The notes beneath the pieces are model-generated. The model saw only the letters and a program-made list of their open reading frames with translations, searched no databases and had not been told where the DNA came from. From Calvatia gigantea (Eukaryota; Basidiomycota; Agaricomycetes; Agaricales; Lycoperdaceae): a DNA stretch of 64,000 nt. The stretch is from contig JACAAK010000007.1 in assembly GCA_025093985.1 (NCBI GenBank), positions 124,001 through 188,000 on the forward strand, read 5' to 3'. Shown piece after piece: positions 42,689 to 55,201 of this stretch. The position numbers and the translations under genes are program-made. How positions within the stretch are numbered: the stretch's first letter is position 1; every line of letters begins with the position of its first letter.

Positions 42689-43236
42689 TGTTATGATTGG
42701 GTTATGCGGGATATCGGCCAAAGGTTAGCCGCCAGGTGATGTCGGGTGAGAACGTATGGAGCGGGTGAATTCGGATAAGTACGAGATTTGGACTCAGCGG
42801 CTTCAACGTATGTATTGCGCCTTCCTGCTGTCATCGAAGTCCGTATTTCAGGAGGGAGTAGGGTCAGAGGATTGGAGGAACAGAGACAGAGAGGAACAGG
42901 ATCAGAGGGCGTAATCATGGTCAATAATTAGACTGAGGATTTACAAGCATGGGGACTAGGTTTATATACTAGTCTGAAAAGCGGGAAGTACAAAAGTAAT
43001 GGTGAACGAAGAATGGATGGCCACTGAGGATGGCTGTCTAACAAGATACTGGGATTGAGTTCTAACTATAAGGTGATAGCGGAGAAGTTGAAGGGAATGG
43101 AGATTAAGATGGAAAACAGGATATCAGACCGACTGACAGAAAGAATGAAGAGCACCCAATGCAGCCAGACTAAGGTAATGATGACTACGAGCAGGGGAAG
43201 TGGGTGAGAGTGGGCGAATGTGTGCGGGTCATGACA
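42689..43236 (-). repeat. Family B 5' LTR, left arm
   Basis: 548 bp, same length as its right-arm partner 49356-49903. Its R region reads AGTCTAATTAT, one change from the PBS complement. Confidence 0.9.
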
Positions 43237-44094
43237 CTAGGACTACTATGGCTTTGTCATCTGCTGAGACTATCTTGTTGAATTTCATGAAGAGCATCAT
43301 TGCTCTCCACCAATCGTTGAATTTGGCATGGGTGCCATCAAAGAATCCAGGGTCTGGCACTAAGCCTTTTCCACTGGGTACTGTTGTGGATACTATTGCA
43401 TTATCAGTCATGTCTGGATTGGTTTCTAATTCTGTTTCTGTTTCATCCAAGCTTGATTCATCTGATTTCTCCTGTTCTGGGTTCTCCTAATGTATTAACT
43501 CTTCTTCTGCTAAGTCAAGTTCATTTAGAAGTTCTGACAGTACTTCTTCTTCTATTGGGTTTGCTTCAGGTTCATCATGTGTTTCTCCTGTTGGTTCTTC
43601 TGGTACTTTGGGGTTTGTTGTGAACTTTTGCCTATTCTTACTCACTTCATACTTGTCTGCATTCTCCTCTGTCCTGTACCTGTTTTACCTATTCTAGTCC
43701 AGCGATCTCTGAGTATTGACTCACAGTAACTACTGTGCCATTGTCATCAGACGTTTCATGTAGTTACCTCCATCTGTTCAACTAGATGTCTGTCATATTT
43801 AAGCATACATATATACTCCTGTATTCGGTATGCTTAACCATCTCTTGTTCTCCTCCCCTTATTCACCCTCAAGTCTTAGCCTAAGTTGCAACCTGAGGTT
43901 AACTCAGACTAAGGTCATAACAGGGTTCCCTGTTTCTTCTTCATCTAATGTTTCTGACTCGTCATCAGTAACTTCAAGATCCAGTTCTCTATATTCATCT
44001 GAGTTTGAGCTTATATACTAGCTCCTGGGTTGTTGTTTGTTTAGGCCTGTTTTAGCCTACTCCTTGCAAGGTGAGGTGGGGATGCTTAACCAAA
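43237..44094 (-). pseudogene. E6 gag N-terminal part and leader
   Basis: Minus strand. The acidic Gag N-terminus and GLVPDPGFFDGTHAKFNDWW are present, split by the LTR-D at 43616-43922 and cut at 43241 by family B. The gag ATG has become ATA. The leader has the TGGTTAAGCAT primer site next to the 5' LTR. Confidence 0.85.
43616..43922 (+). mobile_element. Solo LTR-D in gag, left arm
   Basis: 307 bp inserted in the acidic Gag region; the mirrored copy is 48670-48976. Flanks are consistent with a 5-bp duplication that has since mutated (AACCC and AACTC in gag orientation). Confidence 0.85.
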
Positions 44095-44397
44095 TATTAT
44101 GACCTTAGTCTGTTAAGACCTCAGATTGCAGCTTAGGCTAAGTCTTGAGGGTGAGTAAGGGTAGAGAACTAGGTAGTTAAGCATACTGAATACAGTGGAT
44201 GTATGTACACTTAAATACAAGATGCTATCCAGTTGAATGGATGGGGTAACTATGTGAAACATCTGACAAGGATGGTGTGGTAGTTAGTTTGAGTCATACT
44301 CAGATATTGCTCAACAGAAAAAGATGAAACAGCTACACAGATAGATAGGAATAGAGATGATAACAGAGTATGGTTTGATCACTAAAAATCCACAACA
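44095..44397 (-). repeat. LTR-D, 5' LTR of E6, inner edge of left arm
   Basis: 303 bp, starts TGTTGTGG on the minus strand and ends TAATA in place of TAACA. The palindrome arm ends exactly at this LTR boundary. Confidence 0.88.
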
Positions 44398-44663
44398 GTG
44401 CATGCCCTAAAAGAGTAGAGACACTATCTACTGGATGCTAAAGAAAGATTTGAAATATGGACAGACCACAAGAATCTCAAGTACTATAGAGAGCTGCAGA
44501 AGCTCAATGGTTGCCAAGCCAGATGGTACCTATGTCTACAAGACTATGACTTTGTCCTATGACACATGCCAGGAAAAACAAACACAAAGGCTAACCTATT
44601 ATCCAGGATACACCAAGTGCCAGAAGAACTGGAGGACAAATTAGTCACCATAATCAGCAAAAG
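44398..44663 (+). pseudogene. Family A RNase H fragment in loop
   Basis: RFEIWTDHKNLKYYREL with the RNase H Asp (TDH), then the HMPGKTNTKANLLSRIHQ end block. Split from integrase by the LTR-D insertion. Confidence 0.8.
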
Positions 44664-44968
44664 TGTTATGACCTTAGTCTGAGTAAACCTCAGGTTGCAA
44701 CTTAGGCTAAGACTTGAGGGCAAGTAAGGGAAGGGAGAACTAGGTGGTTAAGTGTACCGAATACAGTAGATGTATGTATGCTTAAATAGGGGAAGTCATC
44801 CAGTTGAATGGATGGAGTAGCTACATGAAACGTCCGGTAAGAATAGCATAGTAGCTGGCATGAGTCAGGAATGGAGATCACTTGACAGGAATAGCTGAAA
44901 TGGATGTACTGATGAATAGAAATGCAGACAGCAATGGAGTACAACTTGATCAGTAAAAAGCCATAACA
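44664..44968 (-). mobile_element. Solo LTR-D in loop
   Basis: 305 bp with exact AAAAG duplication (44659-44663, 44969-44973). Confidence 0.92.
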
Positions 44969-46204
44969 AAAAGTTGGTTACAAACAGAAGAAGAAGAAGA
45001 TGCCAAAAACACAGTCCTGCTCTGAGCAGAATTGTTTTTGGAACCACTATTCTTAGAATGAATACAGAAAAATCCCCAATGTAAAATAGTAGTCACAATG
45101 GAGCTACAAAAGAAGACGCCTGAGTTCACAGAACACAATAGTGTCATTTACAATGGAAGTAGCACATATGTGCTGCCTAACCAGAAACTACAAGAAGAAA
45201 TTCTCCAACAATACCATAATGCCCCAGATGCAGGACACCAAGGACAATATAGGATGAGGGAGCTCATCACCTAGGATTATTGGTGGCCAACAATACAAAA
45301 AGACATATGAAGATACACTAGAGGATGCTAAGCCTGCCAAAGAAGCAAGGTGTGAACAGCTCCACTCAAGTTGCCACTACACCCCCTTTTTACACTGAAT
45401 GGACCTTGGGAAGAAATCAGCATCAATTTGATTGGACCACTGCCAGAATCAGAAGGAAAAAACATGATACTAGTCATTGTTGACTATTTCACAAAAATGA
45501 TCTGACTCATAGTGACAAGAACAAATGTCTCATCCAAGGAAATAGCACAGATCTATCAAGACAAAATATGGAAGCTACATGGAGTACTGAGAAAAATACT
45601 CAGCAACTGAGAACCTTAATTCATATCAGAATTCATAAAGGAGCTATTTAAAGGAATTGGAATAGAATGCAGCTTGTTGACAGTATATCACCCACAGACA
45701 GATGGACAAACAGAACACATTAACAGAGAGGTAGAAACCTACCTCCAACTGTACTGCAATTATGACCAGAACAACTGAGTTAAATGGCTTTTGGTGGCAG
45801 AATTCCAGTACAACAACAAACAACATAAAGGAACAGAAGAGATGCCATTCTTCTTAAACTATGGGAGGCATCCATGGAAGGGAAAGGATGACAAGAGGAC
45901 CAATAACCCCACAGCTACAGAATTCCTAAAACAACTACAGAATGCCTGAGATAACACCTCATCAGCACTACAATTATATCAGGAGAAGATAAAACAGCAA
46001 CATGACAGTGGCAGGCTCTATACCAAGTCATACCAGATTGGCAACAAAGTGTAGCTTGAAAACACAAATGTCCATACCAATCAAGCATCAAAAAAGCTAG
46101 GCCAAAAAAGGTATGGACCTTCCATATCAAGGAAAAAATAGGAGAAGTAGCATACTGGCTTGACCTGCCAGAAGGATGGACCATCCACAATGTAATGAGC
46201 AATT
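44969..46204 (+). pseudogene. Family A integrase fragment in loop
   Basis: Zinc-binding region (YHNAPDAGHQGQYR, GC-x-ACQRSK), first Asp in VIVDYFTK, a damaged second region (LSN-x-EP for LSDRGP), Glu in INREVETYLQ, and the linker. Stops throughout. Cut at 46204 by LTR-B. Confidence 0.82.
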
Positions 46205-46653
46205 TGTTGAATCTCAAACTGTACCACTACATTGGTTCAGTCTATTTATAGCTGAAACAGTTCTTGAGTAATTCACTCTCAGAGTGAGTTAATAATAGAC
46301 TGTGTAAATATGAACAGTACAAACCACAGTACTTACAGCACTTTACTGTACCTTGTGTTGCTGGTTAGAATGTTCTATTAGATACATGCTGTAGTACACA
46401 TTATGCTCTGTATATGCCATTAGTAGATAACAGCACTTCCTGTATTAGGATGTAGGGTGTTTCTCCAAAGACCTTTAGTATATAAGACCTATGTAGTATG
46501 TGTATAATTTACAAGACAATCTGGTCTACTGTTCTACTCAAACTACTACTCTTAGCACCAAAGCTTCAAACCTCAACTGTTCTCTTACAATCCCAGTGAG
46601 TGTGACTATTCTCCACCACTAGCATTAGCTACTGTAGTGTACTCATCTCAATA
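46205..46653 (+). mobile_element. Solo LTR, family LTR-B
   Basis: 449 bp, TGTTGAATCTC...CTCAATA, flanked by exact CAATT (46200-46204, 46654-46658). The last CA has become TA. Confidence 0.92.
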
Positions 46654-46785
46654 CAATTGCTAATACCAGTACAGAAGGCAGAATTCCCAAGTCAACAACA
46701 TGTACTGGCACCTGAACCAGTAATCATCAATAACAAGGAAGAATATGAAGTAGAAGAAATCTGCAGACAATGAAAATGAGGACAG

Positions 46786-47644
46786 TGTTATGAATATCAA
46801 TATTTATGACATTATTAATGTTAAGAATAATAATGTAATCAATAACATCATAATCACCTGATTAAAGATCAATATTACATATTGATTATACAACAGATTA
46901 TACAATGTCTAACAAAACTTGTCTAACAAGTCATATCAACAATAGTCTCAACATTAAACATTTTAACATTGAACATACATCATAAAGATATCATTATCAA
47001 ATAATGATATTATCTCAACTATACTACAACTAGTATATATACTTCAAGTTGACTATACATCTTAGTATATTCCATATGATAAGATTATAACAAGTCTAGA
47101 ACATTTTAATAGTCTAGAACAATCTATACTAAAGATAGATACATTATATAATACTTAGAAGTCATACCATAGTAAAGTTGTACCACTTTACTATTATTAT
47201 TAATAACTTTCCATTGTTCAACTAATGTAGACAAGTAACATACCACTATAATATCATACAAGTACATACACCAATGTAGTATATAAGCAAGTCAAAACCA
47301 CCAGTAGAGCCCATCATTTCTACTTGGTTAGGTGGAGACTCAATCTATAACTCTTATCATTTCTACTTGGTTAGGTGGAGACTCAATCTATAACTCTTAT
47401 CATTCTCTCTTATAATCTGAACCTAAGACAATTCTTCTCATCAACTTCTCTTTACATTATAAGACTTCATAAGAGATATAAATTGAAGGTTAAGAGACAA
47501 CTGATCATTAATGTAAAGATATTTATAGTTATATTGTAAGTAACTATAAATAACTGATAAGCCTTTGAGAAAGAGTTCCCTTTGATATCACTGTAACTGG
47601 TAGATATCAGGCTACCAAAGGACTAAGCTAGCCTCACTATAACA
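46786..47644 (+). mobile_element. Solo LTR, family LTR-C (859 bp, very AT-rich)
   Basis: TGTTATGAATATC...CACTATAACA with exact GACAG duplication (46781-46785, 47645-47649). Contains a 43-bp tandem duplication at 47315-47400. A truncated relative lies at 31057-31441. Confidence 0.92.
47315..47400. repeat. 43-bp tandem duplication inside LTR-C
   Basis: Two exact units, 47315-47357 and 47358-47400. The other LTR-C copy has a single unit. Confidence 0.9.
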
Positions 47645-47665
47645 GACAGGGATATCAATTCTTGG

Positions 47666-48082
47666 TGTTGAGACAAGTACACCACAGTAGCTAAATACTA
47701 GTGGCAGAGAGTAGTCATACTCACTGGGAATCTTGAGAGATGTTGATATAGAGATGTAATGCTTAAGAGTGGATATTCAAGTAAATGGTAGACTAAATTG
47801 TCTGAAGGACATACACATACTACATAAGGGCTTATATACAATAATCCCTGGTCTGTGCACTCTAAACCCATAAATAGGTGAGGTCTTATCTACCAGTAGC
47901 ATATTTGGAGCATAATGCATACTACACATGTATCTAATAGACCATGTAGCCAGCAACCTAGAGTGTGGTCTAGTACTGTGTCCATAGCCTGTTATCTCAC
48001 TTCTGAGAGTGAAGTACTCAAGAATCTGTTTCAGCTATAAATAGACTGAACCAATATAGTGGTATGGGATTGAGATTCAACA
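47666..48082 (-). mobile_element. Solo LTR, family LTR-B, reversed
   Basis: 417 bp with exact CTTGG duplication (47661-47665, 48083-48087), inserted within the chromodomain coding region (YQFLV...). The third LTR-B copy. Confidence 0.93.
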
Positions 48083-48194
48083 CTTGGTACATTGGAAGGG
48101 GTATAGCAACAAAGAAGATATGTGGACATTAGAATCCAACCTCAGAAACGCAAAAGAAGCTATATAAGACTACCTAAAAAGGCATCTGGAGGAT

Positions 48195-48497
48195 TGTTGT
48201 GGATTTCTAGCAATCAAACCATACTCTGTTATCATCTCTGTTCCTATCTATCTGTGTAGCTGTTTCATCTTTTTCTGTTGAGCAATATCTGAGTATAACT
48301 CAAACTAACTACCACACCATCCTTGTCAGATGTTTCACATAGTTACCCCATCCATTCAACTGGATAGCATCTTGTATTTAAGTGTACATACATCCACTGT
48401 ATTCGGTATGCTTAACTACCTAGTTCTCTACCCTTACTCACCCTCAAGACTTAGCCTAAGCTGCAATCTGAGGTCTTAACAGACTAAGGTCATAACA
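48195..48497 (+). repeat. LTR-D, 5' LTR of E7, inner edge of right arm
   Basis: 303 bp, TGTTGTGG...CATAACA, followed by TT and the TGGTTAAGCAT primer site (48500-48510). Confidence 0.9.
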
Positions 48498-49355
48498 TTT
48501 GGTTAAGCATCCCCACCTCACCTTGCAAGGAGTAGGCTGAAACAGGCCTAAACAAACAACAACCCAGGAGCTAGTATATAAGCTCAAACTCAGATGAATA
48601 TAGAGAACTGGATCTTGAAGTTACTGATGACGAGTCAGAAACATTAGATGAAGAAGAAACAGGGAACCCTGTTACGACCTTAGTCTGAGTTAACCTCAGG
48701 TTGCAACTTAGGCTAAGACTTGAGGGCGAGTAAGGGGAGGAGAACAAGAGATGGTTAAGTGTACCGAATACAGGAGTATATATGTATGCTTAAATATGAC
48801 AGACATCTAGTTGAACAGATAGAGGTAACTACATGAAACGTCTGATGACAATGGTACAGTAGTTACTGTGAGTCAATACTCAGAGATCGCTGGACTAGAA
48901 TAGGTAAAACAGGTACAGGACAGAGGAGAATGCAGACAAGTATGAAGTGAGTAAGAATAGGCAAAAGTTCACAACAAACTCCAAAGTACCAGAAGAACCA
49001 ACAGGAGAAACACATGATGAACCTGAAGCAAACCCAATAGAAGAAGAAGTACTGTCAGAACTTCTAAATGAACTTGACTTAGCAGAAGAAGAGTTAATAC
49101 ATTAGGAGAACCCAGAACAGGAGAAATCAGATGAATCAAGCTTGGATGAAACAGAAACAGAATTAGAAACCAATCCAGACATGACTGATAATGCAGTAGT
49201 ATCCACAACAGTACCCAGTGGAAAAGGCTTAGTGCCAGACCCTGGATTCTTTGATGGCACCCATGCCAAATTCAATGATTGGTGGAGAGCAATGATGCTC
49301 TTCATGAAATTCAACAAGATAGTCTCAGCAGATGACAAAGCCATAGTAGTCCTAG
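48498..49355 (+). pseudogene. E7 leader and gag N-terminal part
   Basis: Mirror of 43237-44094. Acidic Gag start with ATG changed to ATA, split by LTR-D at 48670-48976, and cut at 49351-49355 (CCTAG) by family B. Confidence 0.85.
48670..48976 (-). mobile_element. Solo LTR-D in gag, right arm
   Basis: 307 bp, mirrored partner of 43616-43922. Confidence 0.87.
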
Positions 49356-49903
49356 TGTCATGACCCGCGCACATTCGCCCGCTCTCACCCGCTTCCCCTG
49401 CTTGTAGTCATCATTACCTTAGTCTGGCTACATTGGGTGCTCTTCATTCTTTCTGTCAGTCGGTCCGATATCCTGTTTTCCATCTTAATCTCCATTCCCT
49501 TCAACTTCTCCACTATCGCCTTATAGTTAGAACTCAATCCCAGTGTCTTGTTAGACAGCCATCCTTGGTGGCCATCCATTCTTTGTTCACCATTACTTTT
49601 GTACTTCCCGCTTTTCAGACTAGTATATAAACCTAGTCCCCATGCTTGTAAATCCTCAGTCTAATTATTGACCACGATTACACCCTCTGATCCTGTTCCT
49701 CTCTGTCTCTGTTCCTCCGATCCTCTGACCCTACTCCCTCCTGAAATACGGACTTCGACGACAGCAGGAAGGTGCAATACATATGTTGAAGCCGCTGAGT
49801 CCAAATCTCGTACTCATCCAAATTCACCCGCTCCATACGTTCTCACCTGACATCACCTAGCAGCTAACCTTCGGCCAATATCCCGCATAACCCGATCGTA
49901 ACA
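49356..49903 (+). repeat. Family B 5' LTR, right arm
   Basis: 548 bp, TGTCATGACC...CGTAACA, with a TATATAAA box. Confidence 0.92.
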
Positions 49904-49905
49904 GT

Positions 49906-49916
49906 ATAATCAGACT
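49906..49916 (+). promoter_or_regulatory. Primer binding site of family B, right arm
   Basis: ATAATCAGACT, two bases after the LTR; perfect complement of AGTCTGATTAT at 56764-56774 in the 3' LTR, which lies 34 nt after the start of TATATAAA (56730). Confidence 0.7.
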
Positions 49917-49958
49917 CCACTCCTCTGTCATTCCCTTGTCCCTTTATCACTAATTACT

Positions 49959-51314
49959 ATGCCTACCATGACCACCAGGTCACAAACTGCTTCCAAAGCC
50001 CAGAAGGTTTCTGTTGCCAGAAGCCAGAAGGCCACCACACCACTTTCCTACAGAACCCCTCAATGCAGAGCTTCTCCGATAGTATCACTCCAAAGAACCC
50101 CCTTCGAAGAGGTCTTGCAGGAAGGGCCCAATCCTGATCATGAAAATGATGAGGACTGGTTACCTGACCAAGGTAAGAACTAGAATCAGGACCCTTTCGA
50201 CGATGGACCCCCAGATCCTGGAGATGGTAACAATGGTGATGATGGTGAAGCCCCTCCTGACAGTAACGCCAGTGATGATGGTGCCCCTAATCCACAATGC
50301 CGAGGTTTGACAATGGCAGAAGCCATTGCACTTTTGGCCAACAAGCTAGATGATTGGGCCTGTTCTCAGCTGCCCCAAGTACCCCGAACCCCCCACACTA
50401 AGGCCCGTGAACCTAACATGTTCAGCGGTGCTAACCCTGAGGAACTTCATCAGTTCCTGTTCCAATGTCAGCTCTACTTTCACTCCAACCCCTTGCTCTT
50501 TCCAACTGACAACAATAAGATGAACTTTGCACTCACCTATTTGACCAATACTGCTCTCTGATGGTTCAAGACAGCTATCAACCAAGAGGAGACTCTTGGC
50601 ACAGTCCACCCATGGACCTCTGACTGGGACTTTTTCGTCCTGGAGCTCAAAACCAATTTCAGGATTGCAGACCTGCGTGGCGAATCTGCCAAACTTTTAG
50701 ACAACCTTTGGATGAAACACTCCGACAAAATCACCAACTACAATGTCAAGTTCATGCAGCTGTCATCACAGCTCAATTGGAATGACGAGGTGCTCTGCCA
50801 CCAATACTACAAAGGGCTCCCAGATCGTCTCCAGGACTCCTTATCCAGTTGCCCCACTGGTAAGCCCACCACTTTCATCCTGATGCAGGAGATTACTCTC
50901 TTCTTTGATAACCATTATTGGGAGCATCAGCGCGAAAAGACTCAGGCAAAGTCGGCCGCTGAAACAGCGTCCATTTCTCTCAGCAGGAGGCCTGGCCAGA
51001 ACCCATCCTCTTCCACCAACACCAACAACACCAACAACACCAGTAGCACCAACAACAAGCCCAACAACACCAGCACCAAGGGCAACAACTCCAAGCCCTC
51101 GACATCTACTGCTACCCCCTCCTCTTCTACCTCGAAGTCCACTTCGTCGGCAAAGCCTGATTTGACTGACAAGCTCGGCAAGGACAGCAAGCTGACTACC
51201 AATGAGTGCAAATGGTGCTTGGACAACAACCTCTGTCTCTTCTGCAGAAATGCAGGACACAAGGTGAGTGAGTGCAGGAAGAAAGCTGCCTCGGCCGTGA
51301 AGGCTGTGGCCTGA
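49959..51314 (+). pseudogene. Family B gag, right arm
   Basis: MPTMTTRSQTASKAQK start, TAG stop at about 50181, acidic linker, capsid-like region, TGA at about 50559 where Trp is expected, low-complexity Ser/Thr/Asn linker, one CCHC knuckle (CLFCRNAGHKVSEC). The same two stops occur in the left arm, so they predate the duplication. Confidence 0.88.
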
Positions 51315-51385
51315 CTCGCTGAGGCAGTCGACAGGAACTCTGATAAGAGTTCAGGAAACTAAGTAGCAGTCCTTGAGACTCTGCA

Positions 51386-53467
51386 CTAGCTGAGGACCAC
51401 GTTGTACTCACTTGTGCCATAGAGTGTTTCCGACTCAACACATCTGCTCTTTCTGATCCCAACTCCTTTCAACTGTCTATCTCCTCCTCGCTCATCCTCT
51501 CCCCCTCCGATACCCATTTCAAGGCCCTCATTGATAGTGGCTCTACACACTGCTTCGTGGATATTGACTTTATCTGCTCTCATGACCTCCCAACTTTGCC
51601 CATTCCTCCTGTTGAGCTCTGTCTTTTTGACGGTTCTTCTAGTGCTTTCATTACTGAACTTGCAAACATCCCAGTCACCTTTGGCTGTGGTGAATCTATG
51701 ACTCTGGACTTCTTCGTCACTCGACTCGACTCTTCTTGCTCCGTGGTTCTGGGATACAACTGGCTCACCCACTACAATCTGTTGATTGACTGGGCCAAGG
51801 GCAGTATTACTTTCTGACCACCACAGCTCGAAATTCCTGTCACTCCTCCCTGTGTTGTGACTGTCTCTGCTGCGTCCACACATTCCTTGGCACCCATTTC
51901 GGCCGCACCCGCTCCCATAGATCCACAGTCCTCTCTGCCCTCTGCCTCCATGCGTCCCCATATCTCCCTGGTGAACACTGTTGCATTCCTGCGCACCATG
52001 TGCATTCCTGGTTCAGTTCAATTCAGCCTTAACCTCAACGACCCATTGATGTCAGCTGCTTTGGCTGCCATCAACGAGGAACCTGATGATTGGTCTAACA
52101 TCCCCGAAGCATATCGCGAGTTTGCCGACGTTTTCAGTAAAGCGAAGGCCAACATACTTGCTGAACATAGACCCTATGACCTCCAAATCAATCTAGAAGA
52201 AGGTGGCCAACCTCCCGTTGGTACCATCTACTCTCTGTCCTGGACTGAACTGGAGGCCCTCTGTAAATTCATTGAGGAAAACCTTGCCATTGGCTTCATC
52301 TGCCCTTCCAACTCCCCTCATGGAGCTCCAGTCCTTTTTGTCAAGAAGAAGGATGGCTCCCTCTGACTCTGTGTCGACTTCTGAGGTCTCAACCATATCA
52401 CAAAGAAGGATTGCTATCCTCTTCCGCTCATATCTGACCTACTTGACTCTCCACGCAAAGCCCGCATTTACACCAAGATCGACCTCTGCCATGCTTACCA
52501 TCTCATTCGCGTCACGGCTGGTGATGAATGGAAGATGGCCTTTCAGACCCACTATGGCTCGTTCGAATGGCTTGTTATGCCCTTCAGCCTCACTAACACA
52601 CCTGCTGCTTTCCAGCAGTTCATGAACGACATCTTCAAGGATCTCCTAGATGTTTGCATTACAGTCTATCTTGACGATATTCTCATCTACTCTGACAACC
52701 TCAGCAACCACCGCAAGCAGGTTAAGGATGTATTAAAGTGGCTCCGCAAACATGGCCTCTACACCCACATGGATAAGTGTGAGTTTGAATCCGATACTGT
52801 TGAATACCTTGGCTACGTCCTCTCCCCTGAAGGTCTCAGAATGTCTGAGGAAAAGGTCAAGATCATCCAGGACTGGCCCGAACTGAAGAAGGTCAAAGAC
52901 ATACAGTCCTTCCTTGGCTTCGCCAACTTCTACTGTCGCTTCATCTACAATTACTCTGACATTGTTGTCCCACTGACCTGCCTCACCCGAAAGGGCATGG
53001 TGTGGAAATTCGGCAATGACTGTCGAGAAGCTTTCACATCATTGAAGGATGCCTTTATCTCAGCACCTGTTCTCACTCACTGGATACCCGACACTTAGAT
53101 TATTGTCAAGACCAATGCATCTGACTACGCGCTAGCAGCCATCCTCTCCATCATTACCAAGGATGGTGAAGTTCACCCCATGGCATTCCACTCCTGCACC
53201 TTCAGTCCTGCCAAGCTGAATTATGATACCCACAACAAGGAACTCCTGGCTATATTTGAAGCTTTCAGGATTTGGTGGCACTACTTCGAAGGTGCCCCTC
53301 TTGCGATTGATGTTGTTACTGATCACAAGAATCTAGAATACTTCTATACCACGAAAATCCTCACCCGCTGCCAAGCCCGCTGGTCTGAGTTCCTCTTCCA
53401 GTTCAACCTCATGATTCACTTTCGCTCTGGCCAACTAGGGACAAAACCCAATGCTCTTACTAGATGA
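51386..53467 (+). pseudogene. Family B protease, reverse transcriptase and RNase H, right arm
   Basis: Protease with [13 protein letters not shown] and [10 protein letters not shown]; a TGA ends that frame at 51815-51817. RT has TGA stops at KKKDGSL-x-LCVDF and just after; the YLDDILIYSD active site is intact. A TAG at 53096-53098 precedes RNase H (KTNASDYALAA, NKELLAIFEAF, VTDHKNLEYF). More broken than the left-arm copy. Confidence 0.9.
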
Positions 53468-55081
53468 TGGGACATCTACCCTAAAGAGGGGAATAATGAC
53501 TATGCTACAGTCAATCCTCACAACTTCAGACCCGTCTTTACTCATGAACAGCTTTCAGCCTCTGTCCGCACTACATACCTATATGCCCCTTCCCTTCATG
53601 CAGCCACGATTATTGACCTTGATCAACTCCACTCTGATATCCTCTCAGCTCTCCCACTTGACCCATCCACAGCCACTCACATAGCTAAACCAGAAGGACG
53701 GTGGTCCGTCAACTCGGCTGGTTTTTTCCACCTTAATGACAGGATCTACATTCCTGATGCTAACAAGTTACAACTTTGAGTCTTACAGTACAAACATGAT
53801 CACATCCTCTCTGGCCACTTCGGTCAGAACAAGACTCTCGAACCCATCTGCAGAGACTACACTTGGCCCGACATCTGGTCGGCTGTCAAGGACTTCTGTA
53901 AGTCATGTGTCACTTGTATGTGATCTAAACTGCAGCGCCACAGGCCATACGGACTTCTCAAGCAACTTCCCATCCCTGAATGACCCTGGAACTCTATCTC
54001 TATGGACTTCATTGAGAAGCTCCCTACCTCCTCTGAGTTCGATACTATTCTCATTATCATCGACAGACTCACCAAACAATCCCTGTTCATTCCTACCCAC
54101 GACACGATCACATCGGCCAAGCTGGCCCGACTATTCGTCATTCATGTATTCTCGAAGCACAGTGTTCCCGAACACATCACATCTGATTGCAGCTCCAAGT
54201 TCATCTCACACTTCTTCCAGTCACTTGGAAAAGCACTGGACATGAAGTTGCATTTCACTTCGGGTTATCACTCTGAAGGTGATGGACAGACCAAACAGAC
54301 CAACCAGACCCTCGAGCAATACATTCGTGTCTACTGCAATTATCAGCAGGACAACTGGGCAGAATTACTTTCACTAGCTGAGTTTGCTTACAACAACGCT
54401 CCTAGTGCCACGACTGGTGTTTCCCCATTCTTTGCTAACAAGGGTTATCACCCAAACATCACAGTTTACCCCGAGAGAGATTTAGCTTCTAGGTAGGCCT
54501 GACAATTCATTGTTGACCTCAACGAACTCCACGATGTGCTAAAGGCTGAGATCAAACTTGCTCAAGGATGTTAACAGACATCTACTGACACCCACAGACT
54601 TCCTTTGCCTGACTTCACCATCGGTCAGAAAGTCTTCATCAAGGCCAAGTTCTTCTGCATGACTCAGCCATCCAAAAAGCTCTCTGAGAAGTATCTCGGT
54701 CCTTATGAGATTATAGCACAACCTGGTTCCATTTCATTCACTCTCAAACTTCCTGACTCACTTTGCGCTGTTCACCCAGTTTTCCATGTCTCTATGCTAG
54801 AACCTACTACACCCAACACCTTCGACAGCCACTCTGAGCCACCTCCCCCACCTGTCAAGGTTGAAGGTGAACTGGAGTATGAAATTGCTCACATTGTTGA
54901 CTCAAAAATTGACCGCTGGCGAGCTTGCAAGCTTTTGTACAAAGTCATCTGGTTAGGTTATGAAGACACTGAAGAAGAGTTTTCCTGGTTACCTGCTACT
55001 GAGCTAGCACATGTGGCTGAACTTCTTGCAGACTTTCATTTCTCTTATCCTTCTAAGCCTGGACCTTTGAACACTCTATGA
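53468..55081 (+). pseudogene. Family B integrase and chromodomain, right arm
   Basis: Zinc-binding N-terminus, Asp in SMDFIEKLP, second Asp in TSDCSSKF, catalytic Glu kept in TLEQYIR. Chromodomain in DRWRACKLLYKVIWLGYED, ending PGPLNTL at 55081. Several stops, for example after LASR. Confidence 0.88.
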
Positions 55082-55201
55082 TTTTTTCCTTACTTAAATT
55101 TCTTTCACACTTTATTTACAGACAGACAAATCAGTTTATTGCTCATTATCAATTATCAAATTTATGTAAAGTCCAAAATACAAGGAGAAGATGGCCGCAG
55201 A

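Larger units (their letters stand above)
33984..43236 (-). mobile_element. Family B chromovirus, left-arm copy, with nested Tc1
   Basis: LTRs 33984-34523 (3') and 42689-43236 (5'), with CTAGG on both sides (33979-33983, 43237-43241). Without Tc1-2 it is 7.65 kb. Contents on the minus strand: PBS, gag, PR, RT, RNase H, IN, chromodomain. Between pol and the 3' LTR lies an opposite-strand gene (36279-37390). Confidence 0.92.
31442..44397 (-). repeat. Left arm of the giant inverted duplication
   Basis: 12,956 bp, reverse-complement partner of 48195-59543. After removing the 1,605-bp Tc1 plus TA it equals the right arm length to within a base or two. It contains a family A fragment (E6) with the same nested insertions as the right arm: family B with TSD CTAGG, and LTR-D copies at 32450 and 43616. 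Confidence 0.88.
44398..48194 (+). mobile_element. Loop of the palindrome: family A pol fragment with four nested LTR insertions
   Basis: A single plus-strand family A fragment from RNase H (HALKE-x-RHYLLDA) through IN to chromodomain (YLKRHLED). It is interrupted by LTR-D (44664-44968), LTR-B (46205-46653), LTR-C (46786-47644) and a reversed LTR-B (47666-48082), each with a perfect or near-perfect 5-bp duplication. Coding parts carry many stops and frame breaks. Confidence 0.87.
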
